Shown: positions 1-11,198 of the stretch, in pieces | How the letters are laid out: the number at the start of each line of letters is the position of its first letter | Numbering within the stretch: the stretch's first letter is position 1 | DNA from: Platanthera guangdongensis | Lineage: Eukaryota; Streptophyta; Magnoliopsida; Asparagales; Orchidaceae | Direction: 5' to 3' | DNA: 64,000 bases | Assembly: GCA_039583875.1 (NCBI GenBank) | Contig: CM077161.1 | Coordinates: 61,571,885-61,635,884, forward strand | Made by a program: the position numbers and the translations under genes | The notes under the pieces: generated by a model | What the model was told of the DNA's origin: nothing | Seen by the model: only the letters and a program-made list of their open reading frames with translations | Database searches by the model: none

Positions 1-235
1 TAGTTATTCCACGCTAAGTGCACACCAATGTCAGGGTGCAGTAGGTCACTATACACGGGTCTGCACAACGTAATCCCTCGTTGAGCAGATCAATGTGTTG
101 GCCTACGTGTACTCTCTCTATTGGAGTGCACTTACTTTCAAGTACAGGGCTGTAACTATGCAAGAGCAGACAAGGAGCAAGGATGGGTCAAGGAGCAGCT
201 CTTGGGTGGAAAGACAAAAATTCGTCTAAGTATAA

Positions 236-520
236 ATCGACGAGAATCACCAAGTGATTCTCGCCGATTCGGCGAGAATCATTAGTGATTCTCGCCGACT
301 TTATCCGGCTACCTCAAAGCGGTGCCAAGTAAGATTCGGCGAGAATCACTAGTGATTCTCGCCGAACCCATCGTTGAGCAGATCATGGCCAAGTATTATT
401 CGTCAAGAATCAACAAGTGATTCGGCGAGAATCACTAGTGATTCTCGCCGAATCGTCGAGAATCACTGGCTGATTCTCGCCGATTCGGCGGGAATCTTCT
501 TCGATTCTCGCCGATTTTGC
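236..520. repeat. U3 palindrome array of Copia-1
   Basis: Repeated inverted words CGGCGAGAATCA and TGATTCTCGCCG, often placed back to back around ACTAGT or as CGCCGATTCGGCG, so long stretches are self-complementary. The same words occur in the LTR of Copia-4. The array ends about 115 bp before the TATA box. Confidence 0.9.
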
Positions 521-635
521 CTTAGACGATTTTCTGGAACCCCCTGAACTGGATTCTGCCGTTGACACTATTTTGAACCGGATTTAGGGTTTCTACTTGT
601 GGGACCCACAACGGTCATCTTGAAGTTGTCTACAA

Positions 636-643
636 TATAAATA
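636..643 (+). promoter_or_regulatory. Probable TATA box of Copia-1 LTR
   Basis: TATAAATA lies in an AT-rich stretch between the palindrome array and a GC-rich leader, the usual layout of a plant LTR promoter. Transcription would start roughly 30 bp downstream. Confidence 0.6.
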
Positions 644-1499
644 CAGGCTTATTTTTGAACAGTATCACCACGGAATAAAATACACAAAAAGAAGCCGAGC
701 CGATCTTAACCTAAAATCACGAAACTGCTCCGCCGCCGCCGTCGCCGCTCGCGCTAGTTGGTCACCGCTTTTGATCGAGATTTCTTCCTAATCTTCCGGC
801 GACAGAAGCTTAGCCAAGCTTAGTGTCTCACGCGTCTATCCAGAGATCCCTTGTCTCTCGATTTGTTGATCGGGAAAAACTTCCCCGTTCGAATCGATCG
901 AGACGACGATCCTCGTGTGACCGTTGGTAGACCTAGCTAGCTTCGCTACGAAGTTTGGATCTCCAAAGCACAGCAGCCGCACATCGTCGTCGCCGCCAAT
1001 CCCGTGAACCTTGCCGCCGCCCATCTTGCCACCGCCGGTTCCGGGGAGATCCTCTCCAAGAGAGATCTAGGGTTGTGGACTCTTTGTGGACTTCAAGAAC
1101 ACGTCGTCAACGAAGAGGGACACCTTAGTCTCCAAACGTAGTTGTATCTCTTGTACATTCTAGTTTTACTTTTGTTGTAAAGGAACGTTTGTTCCGAGTT
1201 GTAAGGGTTGGGTGCAACCCGTGTTGTGGGAGTGTTGACTCCTACGTGTGGAAGGGTTCCTTCCGATAGTGCAAGGATTAGATTTCAATCCTGTTGGTGA
1301 AGATACCGAGTCGTCCCTTGTTGGGAGATAGGTCGAAGGGGGAAAGTGGATGTACCCAAATCGGGGAACCACTATAAATAGCTTGTGTATTCTGTGTGCT
1401 GGGCTGTTTATTTTTATTGTGCAGGTACAATTTTAAATTCCGCAAAAACGCTGCACGTCACCTATTCCCCCCCACATAGGTGAAATTAGTTGACACTAG

Positions 1500-2131
1500 G
1501 TGGACTTTCAGGGTCGACCCTTAACACAAGTATCGATGGAAGAATTCTCCCGACTCTTCTTAGCGAAGCACCTTCCTGCGGCTCAACGGATAGCCATGGA
1601 AAATAAATTCCAAAGGCTAACGCAAGGTGATGGCAGTGTTGACGTGTACCTGCATGAGTTTACACGCTTGGGGCGGTATGAGGGTTCTATTTTTGCTGAT
1701 GAGCAGAGGAAGACAAATAGGTTCTATGAAGGACTGCGGGACGGCCTGAGGTTCCTGGTTTCTAGTTCTGTGAACCAAGGCTTCCAGGCATTGGTCGACA
1801 CTACGAGCGTGCTGGAAAAAATATGAAGAGGGTGTAGGGGAAGAGGGATTTGGCTGTGACGCAACCGGAGTGGAAGGTGCCCCGACCTGGGAAACCATTT
1901 TATAAGAAGAAATGGGGCAAGAAGTCCAAGACAAGTGGACAAGCTCCTTCATCAGTTGCATCGGGAGCAACGTCGGGGAATACCTCAAGGCCGGATACTC
2001 GTACATGCTTCAATTGTGGTCGGGTGGGGCATATAGCTCGAGGGTGTCGGGTGCCGCCAAAGAATGAAAAGAAGGCGGGAGCGTCGTATGCGGAGAAGGG
2101 CAAGGCAGTAGTTGACTCCTCTGCCTCGTAG
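1500..2131 (+). pseudogene. Gypsy-A gag, C-terminal half, frameshifted
   Basis: The capsid-type segment (1500-1826) aligns residue by residue with the gag of Gypsy-B (shared MEEFSRLFL and YLHEFTRL motifs). The N-terminal half was removed by the Copia-1 insertion. A frameshift near 1826-1850 leads to the second part, which carries an intact CCHC zinc knuckle (CFNCGRVGHIARGC), the nucleic-acid-binding motif of the nucleocapsid. The knuckle is better preserved than in Gypsy-B. No functional protein is expected. Confidence 0.85.
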
Positions 2132-2225
2132 GCGCAGCCCCGGGTCTACAATCTTGGCCTGCAGGAGGCCATCAAGCAGAGTGATGTTGTCACAGGTATG
2201 AGTTTAGTTTGGAATATTATATTGC

Positions 2226-3966
2226 TTGTATGCTTTGCTTAGTGTATATGTGTTTGCGGTTTGTGTGTGTGACATGATTGTCACAGGCTTTGTGACGATT
2301 CGGGACACGCTAGCGCGAGCACTGTTTGATACGTCGCATTATTTTATGTCTAGAGAGTTCATAGCGCGGCTTGGGATACCTAGTCGTGCAAAGACAGATA
2401 GCGTCAGAGTGGTATTGCCGAATGGTTGTTGGATGCTTGCGGATCAAGCTTGCGATGTGGCGGTACAAATAGGAAGTCGGGAGTTCAGTTTGACTGCATC
2501 TGTATTGCCGATATTGGAATTCGATGTGATATTTGGTATGGATTGGCTTGCGGAGCAGCATGCCTTGATTGATTGCCAGTCCAAAGAAATCACGTTGGGC
2601 CAGAATACCGAACATGAGACAAAGTTCGCGGGTATGCGAGGAGTGGGCGGGACGTTGATGTCTGCACTCCAAGTAGTCAAGGCTGTTCGGAAGGGTGTGG
2701 AGTGTTACTTCGTACTGATTCAGGCTGTTGAGCCTAAGGCCAGTGTGTGCGAGGTTCCGATTGTGTCGGAATTTACAGATGTGTTTCCCAAGGATCTCCC
2801 TGGGCTACCACCCCAGCGGGAGATTGACTTCACGATCGAGTTGGTGCTAGGTGCGAAACCTGTGGCCCGCTCGCCATATCGCGTCGCGCCAAAGGAGATG
2901 GCTGAGTTGAAAGTCTAACTACAAGAATTGCTGGAGCAAGGTTATATACGCCCAAGCATGTCACCTTGGAGCGCTCCTGTGCCTTTTGTGAAGAATAAAG
3001 ACGGTGGCTTGCGGTTATGTATAGATTACCGCGAATTAAATAAGCTAACCGAGAAGAATAAATATCTGATACCCCGGATTGATGAGTTATTCGATCAGCT
3101 GGTGGGCTCGACCATCTATTCGAAGTTGGACTTGAAGTCTGGTTATTACCAGTTGAGAATTCGGGAAAGTGACATTCCCAAAACCGCATTTGGAATGCGT
3201 TACGGGCACTATGAGTTCACAGTCATGCCATTTGGACTGTGCAATGCGCCCTCGGTGTTTATGGATTTGATGCACCGCACGTTCCGAGAGTACCTGGATC
3301 TGTTTGTGATCATGTTCATTGATGACATCCTGGTGTACTCAAAGTCGAAAGCTGAACATGAGACTCACTTGCGGTTGGTGTTGAATACATTGATGCAAAA
3401 TCAGCTCTATGCCAAATTCTCGAAGTGCGAGTTTTGGTTATCGTCGGTGGCTTTCCTAGGCCATGTGGTGAGCGGGCATTGCAGTGGATCCGACAAAGAT
3501 AAGGGCCATACAAGATTGGCCAGTGTTGTCTTCCGTGGCCGAGGTCAGGAGTTTCCTTGGACTTGCGGGCTACTATTGAAGATTTGTTGAGAATTTCACG
3601 CGGATCGCTTTGCCGCTAACCATGCTGATGAGAAAAGAGCAGAAGTTCGTTTGGACGCCAGAGTGCGCACGAGCTTTTGAAGGGCTGAAGGTTCGGTTGA
3701 GCACGGCGCCGGTGTTGTCTTCGCCAAGTGGGACCGATGGATTTGTTATTTATAGTGATGCCTCAGGGAGCGGCTTAGGCTGCGTTCTTCTGCAGAATGG
3801 AAAGGTAATTGCTTATGGCTCACGCCAGCTGAAGGTGCACGAGCGAAATTATCCCGTCCATGACTTATAGTTGGCGGCAGTGATTTTTGCACTAAAGTTG
3901 TTGCGACACTATCTTTATGGAGTGAAGGTGGAGATCTATACAGATCACAAGAGCTTATAGTACCTA
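2226..3966 (+). pseudogene. Gypsy-A protease-RT-RNase H, decayed
   Basis: Protease segment first (ALFDT, then FDVIFGMDWL). Compared with the DTGASHSF of Gypsy-B, the active-site Gly-Ala is missing (DTSHYF), a 6-base in-frame loss that destroys the aspartic protease. TAA at 2916-2918 replaces a Gln codon present in Gypsy-B. RT follows at 2928 with the polymerase motif FIDDILVYS intact. A frameshift near 3470 moves the frame; TGA at 3577-3579 replaces an Arg codon. The RNase H part ([16 protein letters not shown]) has TAG at 3868-3870 and 3958-3960. The product would have been part of a gag-pol polyprotein. Confidence 0.88.
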
Positions 3967-5640
3967 TTGGAGCAGAAGGACTTGAACATGCGACAACGAA
4001 GGTGGTTGGAGTTTCTTGGGGACTACACTTTCGAGATACACTATACTCCCGGGAAGGGAAACATAGTCGTGGATGCCTTGAGTCGGAGAGCTCCGGCTAG
4101 AGCGAGTTGGTTACAAAAGCATGATGAACGTCTTATTCAGGAGCTAGAAGCGTTGGAGATTTATTGTGTTGACAAGAATTCTACCGCCAATGCATGTCTG
4201 AACTGGACGGAGGTGCAATGTGACCTTGCAGACCGGATTAGACGCGCAACGGGGTTAGATGAAGATCTCTTACGCTATGTGAACGAGGGGCCAGGGTGCA
4301 AATTCTCCTGGAATGACGGCCTTTTGCGAAAAGAGGGCCGTTTTTGCATCCCGAATGTTGGTACATTGAGCGAAGAACTGATGTATGACGCGCATTATAC
4401 AAAGTATTCCATTCACCCCGGGAGCACGAAGATGTTCAATGATATGAAAAAGCTATTCTGGTGGCCAGGGCTCAAGAGAGATGATGCCCTCTATGTGGCC
4501 AAATGCCAAACATGTGCGATGGTGAAGGCGGAATGCCAAAAGCCGGGTGGTTATTTGAAGTCGCTGCCGATCTCAGAGTGGAAGTTTGATGATATTTCCA
4601 TGGATTTTGTGCACGGGTTGCCGAGATCTCAACGAGAAAATGATTCCATTTGGGTGATTGTTGACCGGCTAACTAAAGTGACACATTTTCTCCCGAACAG
4701 GCGGGATGATTCGGTCGAAAGTTTGGCAAAATTATATGTTGACCAGATTGTACGGCTTCACGGTGTTCCTCGGATCATCGTAAGTGATCGAGATGGGCGA
4801 TTCACGTCAAATGACTGGAGGCTAGTTCACCCACTGTTGGGCACGAAGTTGATATTCAGTACGGCCTTTCATCCCCAAACGGATGGCCAAACTAAACGTA
4901 CCAACAGAACGATGGAGGACATGCACAGGATGTGCGCCCTCGACTTCGGAAAGAGATGGGAAGATCATCTCTACAAGGTGAAGTTTGCCTATAATAACAG
5001 CTACCAGACGAGCATTGGGATGACACCATATGAGACTCTATATGGAAGGAAGTGCCGTACTCCCTTGGCTTGGGTAGAAGCGGGCGAAGCCCGAGTGTAT
5101 AATCGAAATGAGGTCGATGAAGCAAACTCAACCATTCGGACGATTCGAGAGAAGCTACTCATTGCTCAAGATCAACAAGCGAAGTACTACAACGCCAAGC
5201 ACCGGAACGTGGAGTTCGCGGTTGGCGATTGGGTCTACTTGAAGATCAAGCCCTTCAAAGGTGTCTCCAGGATTCGACGTTTGAAAAAGTTGAGTCCAAG
5301 ATATTTGGGTCGATTTGAAGTGGTTGAGCGAGTCGGAGAAGCGGCATATCGACTAGCTCTTTCGGCAGACTTGGGTGGATTACATGATGTGTTTCACATC
5401 TCGGTGCTTCGGAAAGCCGTTAAAGATCCAGCTCAAGTGATTGCGGATGATCATGTGCCGGTGGAATATGGGCTAACAATGAGAGTTAGACCCATTCAGA
5501 TCGAGGATCGAGCCGAGAAACGGTTGCGGAACAAGACGGTCGGGATGGTTAAAGTCCGGTGGGACAACTGCGGCCATGAGGAACTTACATGGGAGCGAGA
5601 GCAAACCATGCGAGTGGAGTTTCCTGAGCGGTTTCTGTAA
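3967..5640 (+). pseudogene. Gypsy-A integrase with chromodomain-like tail
   Basis: Open for 557 residues. In order: end of RNase H, HHCC zinc-binding domain (HYTKYSIH and CQTC), catalytic core, then a C-terminal segment with KVRWDNCGHEELTWE, the chromodomain-type tail of Tekay/Del chromoviruses. The catalytic core has Asp at about residues 213 and 274, but the expected Glu (35 residues further, about 310) is Lys: GQTKRTNR where Gypsy-B has GQTERVNR. The enzyme should therefore be catalytically dead although its frame is open. The stop lies about 120 bp before the LTR. Confidence 0.88.
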
Positions 5641-5743
5641 TGAGTGGAGAGTGAAAATCTGTTGTTGTAACATGAGAATTTTAATGTTATAACCTTTTGC
5701 TTGCTGGTTGCCAACCTTTATAAGAATTTCGAGGACGAAATTT

Positions 5744-5760
5744 CTTTTAGGAGGGAGGGT
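5744..5760 (+). other. Polypurine tract of Gypsy-A
   Basis: AGGAGGGAGGGT lies immediately before the LTR start TGTAACAGCC. This is the primer site for plus-strand DNA synthesis. Confidence 0.8.
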
Positions 5761-5889
5761 TGTAACAGCCCACTTTTTCAGCAGGCAAAATTTGTTCGAC
5801 GGAAAGTGTTTGGGTGGTCACGCCCTGGATCACGGGCGTGACAGAGGGCGTGTCCCGCTCGGGTTCGACATCAGGTCGACGAAATGCTG

Positions 5890-6380
5890 TGTTCAATGAC
5901 TTGAGCTCGACGATTTAACAAAGGCTTCGTGGGCTGGCAAATCGTCGAACGGAGATCGTCGAGCGCTGGGCCAATTCAACGATCGCTGCCCGATCGTCGA
6001 ACGGAAATCATCGAACGCGCGGGATCGTCAACGGAAATTGTCGAACGTGCTATTTGACGATCGCTGGCGGGCTCGACGATCGCTGGTGAGCTCGACGATC
6101 ACTGCCTAATCGTCGAATGCAGATCGTCGAGCGCAGACCTGATACACGGGCGTGTCACATGGCATGTCTCGCTGAGCTCTCGTGTAGGGGTACTCGAGTA
6201 GTTGGTTTCCTCTCGAGTAAGTCATCTCGAGTAGGTCTCGAGTGAGGTACACGCCCCGTGTCACGGGTGTGACTTGGCCGACACGGGCGTGTACTGTGAC
6301 CGTGACCTGTTTCGGGATAAGGCGGTTTGTGCACCGCTTAGAGACACGGCCTGTGACACGGGCGTGTCACAGGGCGTGTC
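5890..6380. repeat. U3 palindrome array of Gypsy-A
   Basis: Three word families in one array: ATCGTCGAACG and relatives (about 5935-6135), CTCGAGTA (about 6180-6245) and GACACGGGCGTGTCAC-type units (about 6148-6170 and 6250-6385). Each word is found in the U3 of other, unrelated elements in this window. Confidence 0.88.
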
Positions 6381-7765
6381 GGACCCGAAAACCGATTTTG
6401 CGAGTTTTTCGTAGCCATCCATTTTTCTCAGCTTGGATCCAAGGGCTGAGATTCTTTCCTGCTTCCTTAAGGCCGAAAATAGAGAACGTATTCTCATTTT
6501 GTTTTTGCCTTCATCTTTCTAAAAGTTTAGAGAGAGAAAGGGAAAGAAAGACGGAGAAGAAGAAGAGGGGCTGTTAAGTGGTGGCGCTTGTGAGTGTCCA
6601 GCGGTGATCCGAGGCCATATTTGCGGAGAAAAAGCTCTTTCTAGCCAGCTAGGAACTTCATGGCACCAAAGAGGTCTTCAAGGGTAACGAATTTTCTTCC
6701 TAGCCATGTGAAGGCTTCCTTTTTGGCATATGTTTGTGATTCCCCCACCAAGAGGTGACTGATTTTGGGAGTCTTTTGGGTAATTCATGGAATCCCCTTT
6801 TGTTGGCATATAGATCCGGAATTGGAGTACGGAATAGGCATGCTGTGTGAAGCCCATATGGACAGGTTGGTCTGGATTGGTGATGTTGCATACGAATCAG
6901 AGAAGACTCCGTGATAAACGTGTAGTTTAAGGAGTCAACGGGTTATGCCTGTGAAGGGTAGTAGAAGGTGTTAAAATTCAACAAAACCGTAGAGGCCTCC
7001 TCAGATACCCTGTTGACACTCAACAAACCGGCGGAGAACACCCCACTTATATTGTTGAAAGTTTTCCCGGATCGTGGAGTTAGCAGGGGTTATCTCAACA
7101 AAGCAGTAACAACCAGCAACGCATGCAACACAAGCTTCTTTATTGATCAAGAGCAAACTTCTTTACAAGGCGAGACATACATGGCGAGACATGCTTCACC
7201 AAAACCCAAACCAGGAGAGCAGAGACAGTTACAAAGACAAGAAAGAAAAACAAGCCGCGCGGACTCAACCACCAAGCCGCCGGTCTACTGCTGTGGAGTC
7301 CGCTCAGTCCGCCAGGTCGCCAGACCGCAACCCAAGCCGTGCGGACTACCCCTTATTCCAATGCTTAGCTCTTCACCGCCGATATGCAGGCCGCCTGACC
7401 GCGAGGTCGCCTAGCCGCCAGACCGCACAAGCTGCGTCACCGAATGGAACAGTCCGCCTGAAGCAGGTGACTTCCTGAACCCCGAACCAAGTTGCCAAAG
7501 AGGAGACCGCCTGGTCGCTATCCGCGACCTGCTGTTTACCGCTTGTTGCTTAACCGCAGAGTCCGCACCGTCCCTGACCGCAATCAGAGCCAAGTCCTGG
7601 CTTTCCAGCGCTATCCGCACAACCTGCACAGCACAACCGAGTCAACTCTCAAACCGCGCAGACACCAAAGTCCAGACCGCAGCAACTTACGCGAGCTCAA
7701 TTACTGTTCACTTACTTCGGTTCAGGTTGCCTTCAAAAAGGTTAATCCTGATGTGACAAGGGTCC

Positions 7766-7773
7766 TATTTATA
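7766..7773 (-). promoter_or_regulatory. TATA box in Copia-2 3' LTR
   Basis: Minus strand reads CTATAAATAGG; the same site is at 11996-12003 in the 5' LTR, which would be the active promoter. The palindrome-rich part lies directly upstream on the minus strand. Confidence 0.65.
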
Positions 7774-7784
7774 GGCACGATGAT

Positions 7785-8820
7785 GAGTATGGTCACCGCC
7801 CTAGCCGATAGGATCACCGCCACAACCCGCAGCAAGAACAAGTGTCTCCGCCAGGCCGCGGACACACATTCCAGTTCGCCGCCCCTGTGCAGATAGCCAG
7901 TCCGCCTCAGCTTCTCAAAGGCTGGACTCCAATATCCAGCCCGCCTTGTCGCCAGAGGCCAAGCCAGGACCACCACAGTCGGACTCCACAACAGCTATGT
8001 CCGCCAATCCGCGGACACAACACCAGTCCGCATAACCCGAGTCCGCAGCTTCGCCATCAAGGCACCTGCTGGACTCAAGCGGACACCCGGCTTCCGTCCG
8101 CACTTCACGAGTCCATTGCCTCAATCTCCAAGGCACCGCCGGACTCAACGGACACGCCGATCCAGTCTGCTTACACAGCAAACTCCAGTCCGCATTCCTG
8201 AGTTCATAACCTCATCACAAGGCTAAACCGAACTCAGTGGACTCCAGCTCCAGTCCGCACGCTCTTGCCCAGGCAATCCTCCAGTCCGCATACCCACAAG
8301 CTTAGCAAACAAGGCAACAACACTTCTACTAGGCTTGGCGGACTGAGAAAGCAGCCCGCGCTCCACAGCGCGATTTCCCCGGACTGAGCCATCCTGGACT
8401 TGGTTCAGATCACACCAAGTCCAGTCCATTGGCCAAACGGCCAGTCCGCACTTACTGGCGGACACTGGATCTAGCCCGCCATACCGGGCGACCTCGAGCT
8501 TTAGTCCGCGCTGACCGGCGATCTCTGCGGCTTCCACTTGCCGCTTCACTAGAGCAAGACCAAGGCAACTACCAAATCGGTCTGCCGAGCTCCAGTTCAT
8601 CAGTCCGCTTCATGCCGGACTCCGCAGATAGGATTTCTATCCCCCCGGTTACTTCCTGGGAACCAACTGTCTGCTGAGTAATCCCCGGCCTGACAGACCG
8701 CCGCTGCTGTCCGCGTAGTCCGCGCGAACAGACCGCCCAGGCCGCCACAGAGCAAACCGCCTGCAACATACCTGCCGACTTAGCAGTCCGCAAACCCTGT
8801 CCGCGTAGTCCGCGCGGATA
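7785..8820. repeat. GTCCGC/GCGGAC word array in Copia-2 LTR
   Basis: Dozens of short AGTCCGC and GCGGACT words in both orientations, spaced irregularly, fill the U3; similar but weaker words continue into 7240-7700. The second copy is at about 12015-13050. This family has its own vocabulary but the same placement upstream of TATA. Confidence 0.8.
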
Positions 8821-8869
8821 GGTTGCCCAAGCCTTCCATTCACCCACTTTCACTTCACAAGTTTCAACA

Positions 8870-8884
8870 CTCCCCCTTGAAGTG
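8870..8884 (-). other. Polypurine tract of Copia-2
   Basis: Minus strand CACTTCAAGGGGGAG directly abuts the LTR start TGTTGAAACTTG. Confidence 0.85.
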
Positions 8885-9264
8885 AGAAGTGGTGAATAAC
8901 TCCAACAGCTCCCGTAACCTTGCACCTGGTCCCTCCGATAGCATCTACGAAGAAATGTCCAAGACATAGTCCTCGCCCCGCATATCATGGACCATAAGGG
9001 AGCCCTCCAGCATCTCCCAAAAGGAGCCATGCTTCCCTCTGCCTTCTTCAGCTTCAACCTCCACTCATGCATCATAGGAGTATCACCAACTTCCTTGGGC
9101 ACAAAAGCCCAAGCCTTATTACCTCTGAGAGAAGTCACCTCTTCAGCCTTGGTGTCAACCACCTCCTTGATTCTAGTGGGGTCATCACAGCCAGAAGTAC
9201 CTTGCTCGACTTGAGGGCTAACAAGGAAACACGGGACCAAGTCTGCCGTGTTCCCTTCGCTATA
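8885..9264 (-). pseudogene. Copia-2 pol remnant after large deletion
   Basis: Downstream of the stop at 9265 the minus-strand frames keep a stretch resembling the start of copia RT (an ITR-like DDPTRIKEV followed by SLRGNKAWAFVPK), then join abruptly to sequence next to the polypurine tract. The RT palm (YVDD) and RNase H are absent. This marks the deletion that made the element non-autonomous. Confidence 0.65.
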
Positions 9265-11112
9265 TCAAGCTGGTGGCTTACTGATCCTCTTCGATCTCCG
9301 AAGAACCTGATCATGGCTAACCACCTCCGCTGCTTCTGAACCAGCTCCGTTCCCGGGCAAACCCGGAACAATGCTTCCCTTGCTTCCTGAACAAGACGCC
9401 TCCTCACTGGAACCAAGAGCACCTGGAGCAACGCTCCCCCTGCTACCTGAACCAGAAGACTCCCCTCTTGAACAAGAACAACCTGGAACATCGCTCCCCT
9501 TGCTTCCTGAACCGGAAACCTCCGCCTTCGAGCCAGAAGATCCTGGAGCATCGCTCCCCCTTCTTCTCGACTCTGACGCCTTTGCCCCGGAGCTAGAACA
9601 ACCTAGAGCACCTGGTGACTCAGGTAACTCCACTTCCTTAGCAGCAGCCTCCTTCAGCCCACCATCTGACCTGCTTATCTCTAGCTCCACATGAGAGCTA
9701 CCCCAAAACGGCGTCAACTCATCGAAGACAATGTCTCTCGACACTATGAGTTTCTTCGTCGCAGAATCCATACACCTCCATCTTCTTCTCTGCTCATCAT
9801 ACCCAACAAAGACTAGCTTTGTCTTGAGAGCACCCGGAGAGTGTATATAGCAGATAGATCCAAACACCCGAAGGTGCTTCACTGAGGTCTTCACTCCGAA
9901 CATCAGCTCATAAGGAGTCTTCACTATGATCGGACTAAGAGGCATCCGGTTGATGACATGAGCAGCACAGGCCATCCCTTCCACCCAAAGGGCCTTTGGA
10001 GCGCCTTTACTCTGAAGCCAACACTTGCAGGTCTCCGTTAACCAACGGATCATCCGAGCTGCAATACTACCTTGTTGTGAAGTATGTCCAAAAGAAAGCT
10101 CCTTCCGGATTCCTTGCTTCCTGCAAAAGTGTGAAAACTCGGTTGAGCCAAACTCACCACCGATACTTGTCCTCAACACCTTGATCCTCCGGCCAAGCTG
10201 GCCTTCCACAAGCTTCTTGAACTCCACAAACAAGCGTACCATGTTGGACTTCTTCTTCATGAAGTATACCCATGTATACCTAGAATAGTCATCAACCAAT
10301 ATCAGCATGAACCTGCTGCCTCCAAGACTGGCCGTGATGGTCGGTCCCACCAGAGCACAATGGACAACCGCCAATGGTGCTTTACATCTGGATTGTGCTT
10401 TGTCAACCATGAAGCGATAGGCTCCACTTTCCTGACATCCCGCACACCCCCGACCATCGCCATAGGATGACAATCTAGGCAAGCCTCTTACGAGTCTTCT
10501 TTCCGCCATTGCTTTCAGCTTGTCCATCCCTACATGCCCCGGTCTTTCATGCAAGATAGCAGCACTATCACTGGCATTCCTCTGATCAGATCCAGAACTT
10601 GTTGATAAACCAACAAGGTTCTTCTCCTTCCTCCCTACCTGAGCAACGTTCGCCGAGAGCAAGACAACCTTGCACTCCTTCCGAAGATGACTTTGCTGCT
10701 TGCATTTATAGCACCGTGGTCCTTCCTTCCTCTTCCTATCACGCCTAGGAGAACCACTCCTTTCTTCCTGATATGAAGTAGAGGGACCATCGTCAGCAGC
10801 AACCTTCACCTTCTTCCTGAACAACCCATCAAGGGAAGTCCAAACCTCCGCAGCTGACCGACATCCACTGATGTGCTCCAAGAGCTCCGATGAGATCACC
10901 TGCTTGAGAATAGACTCCGCTTTCGCATTTGTCTCCTTCCAAGCTCTCATCGCCTCAGCATTGCCAGCAGTATCCTCTTGTCTTCCTGCTCCGCATACAA
11001 CCTCCCAAAGGTCCTCGCCAAGAAGAAAGCTCTTCATACAGGACTTCCACCTTTCAAAGTTCGTCGCTGTAAGGAGATCAATGCCAAGACAACTTGCATC
11101 CTCCACTGTCAT
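9265..11112 (-). CDS. Copia-2 gag fused to catalytically dead integrase
   Basis: One uninterrupted frame; from the Met at 11112 it gives about 615 residues. The frame is open further upstream through the primer-binding site (Met at 11199 formed at the LTR junction) and into the LTR to 11271. Order: copia gag domain, zinc knuckle CYKCKQQSHLRKEC, no protease, GAG-pre-integrase HHCC zinc site (HERPGH and CAGC), integrase core, then a Ser/Gly-rich linker with repeated GS-rich units, ending in a RRSKRISKPP motif normally found just before RT. In the core all three catalytic positions are changed: Asp to Ala (HCALVGP, codon at 10354-10356), Asp to Ser (RTSIGGEF, 10165-10167) and Glu to Ala (AARMIRW, 10057-10059). 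The last two keep the family's exact 35-residue spacing. Flanking core residues such as LVDDYSRYTWVYF are well kept. Gag could still form particles; integration activity is not expected. Confidence 0.85.
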   Translation of the reverse strand: MTVEDASCLGIDLLTATNFERWKSCMKSFLLGEDLWEVVCGAGRQEDTAGNAEAMRAWKETNAKAESILKQVISSELLEHISGCRSAAEVWTSLDGLFRKKVKVAADDGPSTSYQEERSGSPRRDRKRKEGPRCYKCKQQSHLRKECKVVLLSANVAQVGRKEKNLVGLSTSSGSDQRNASDSAAILHERPGHVGMDKLKAMAERRLVRGLPRLSSYGDGRGCAGCQESGAYRFMVDKAQSRCKAPLAVVHCALVGPTITASLGGSRFMLILVDDYSRYTWVYFMKKKSNMVRLFVEFKKLVEGQLGRRIKVLRTSIGGEFGSTEFSHFCRKQGIRKELSFGHTSQQGSIAARMIRWLTETCKCWLQSKGAPKALWVEGMACAAHVINRMPLSPIIVKTPYELMFGVKTSVKHLRVFGSICYIHSPGALKTKLVFVGYDEQRRRWRCMDSATKKLIVSRDIVFDELTPFWGSSHVELEISRSDGGLKEAAAKEVELPESPGALGCSSSGAKASESRRRGSDAPGSSGSKAEVSGSGSKGSDVPGCSCSRGESSGSGSRGSVAPGALGSSEEASCSGSKGSIVPGLPGNGAGSEAAEVVSHDQVLRRSKRISKPPA

Positions 11113-11182
11113 GGTTCTACCACTGGTTTCCTCTACAGAAGAGCAACTACTTCCGTTGAGCACTGCTTGACCACTCCAACAA

Positions 11183-11198
11183 CCTCGCTCTGATACCA
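11183..11198 (-). other. Primer-binding site of Copia-2
   Basis: Minus strand TGGTATCAGAGCGAGG directly after the LTR end, complementary to the 3' end of initiator-Met tRNA. Confidence 0.9.

Larger units (their letters stand above)
1..1495 (+). mobile_element. Copia-1 3' LTR, left part cut by window
   Basis: The segment ends like a plant copia LTR: a C-rich run at about 1467-1475, then a short tail ending in TTGACA at 1495. The same C-run plus short tail ends the Copia-3 LTR in the other orientation. At 1500 the sequence switches abruptly to a gypsy gag frame lacking its N-terminal half, so this is an LTR inserted in Gypsy-A gag; CTAGG at 1496-1500 is the likely target duplication, but its partner would lie outside the window. 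Internally it has a palindrome array (236-520), a TATA box (636-643) and a GC-rich transcribed leader with many CCGCCG triplets. The LTR start and coding part are not visible. Small ORFs here are leader or antisense frames with no family resemblance. Confidence 0.72.
6969..8869 (-). mobile_element. Copia-2 3' LTR
   Basis: On the plus strand it starts TGTTAAAATTCAAC and ends GTTTCAACA; the matching copy is at 11199-13099. Next to it is the polypurine tract. Many small ORFs inside are frames of the GTCCGC-type repeats, not genes. Confidence 0.93.

Noticed and set aside
8569..8884. Left part of a 223-codon minus ORF (8569-9240).
   Set aside because: Only the stretch right of 8885 shows pol resemblance; the rest is LTR sequence read through by chance.
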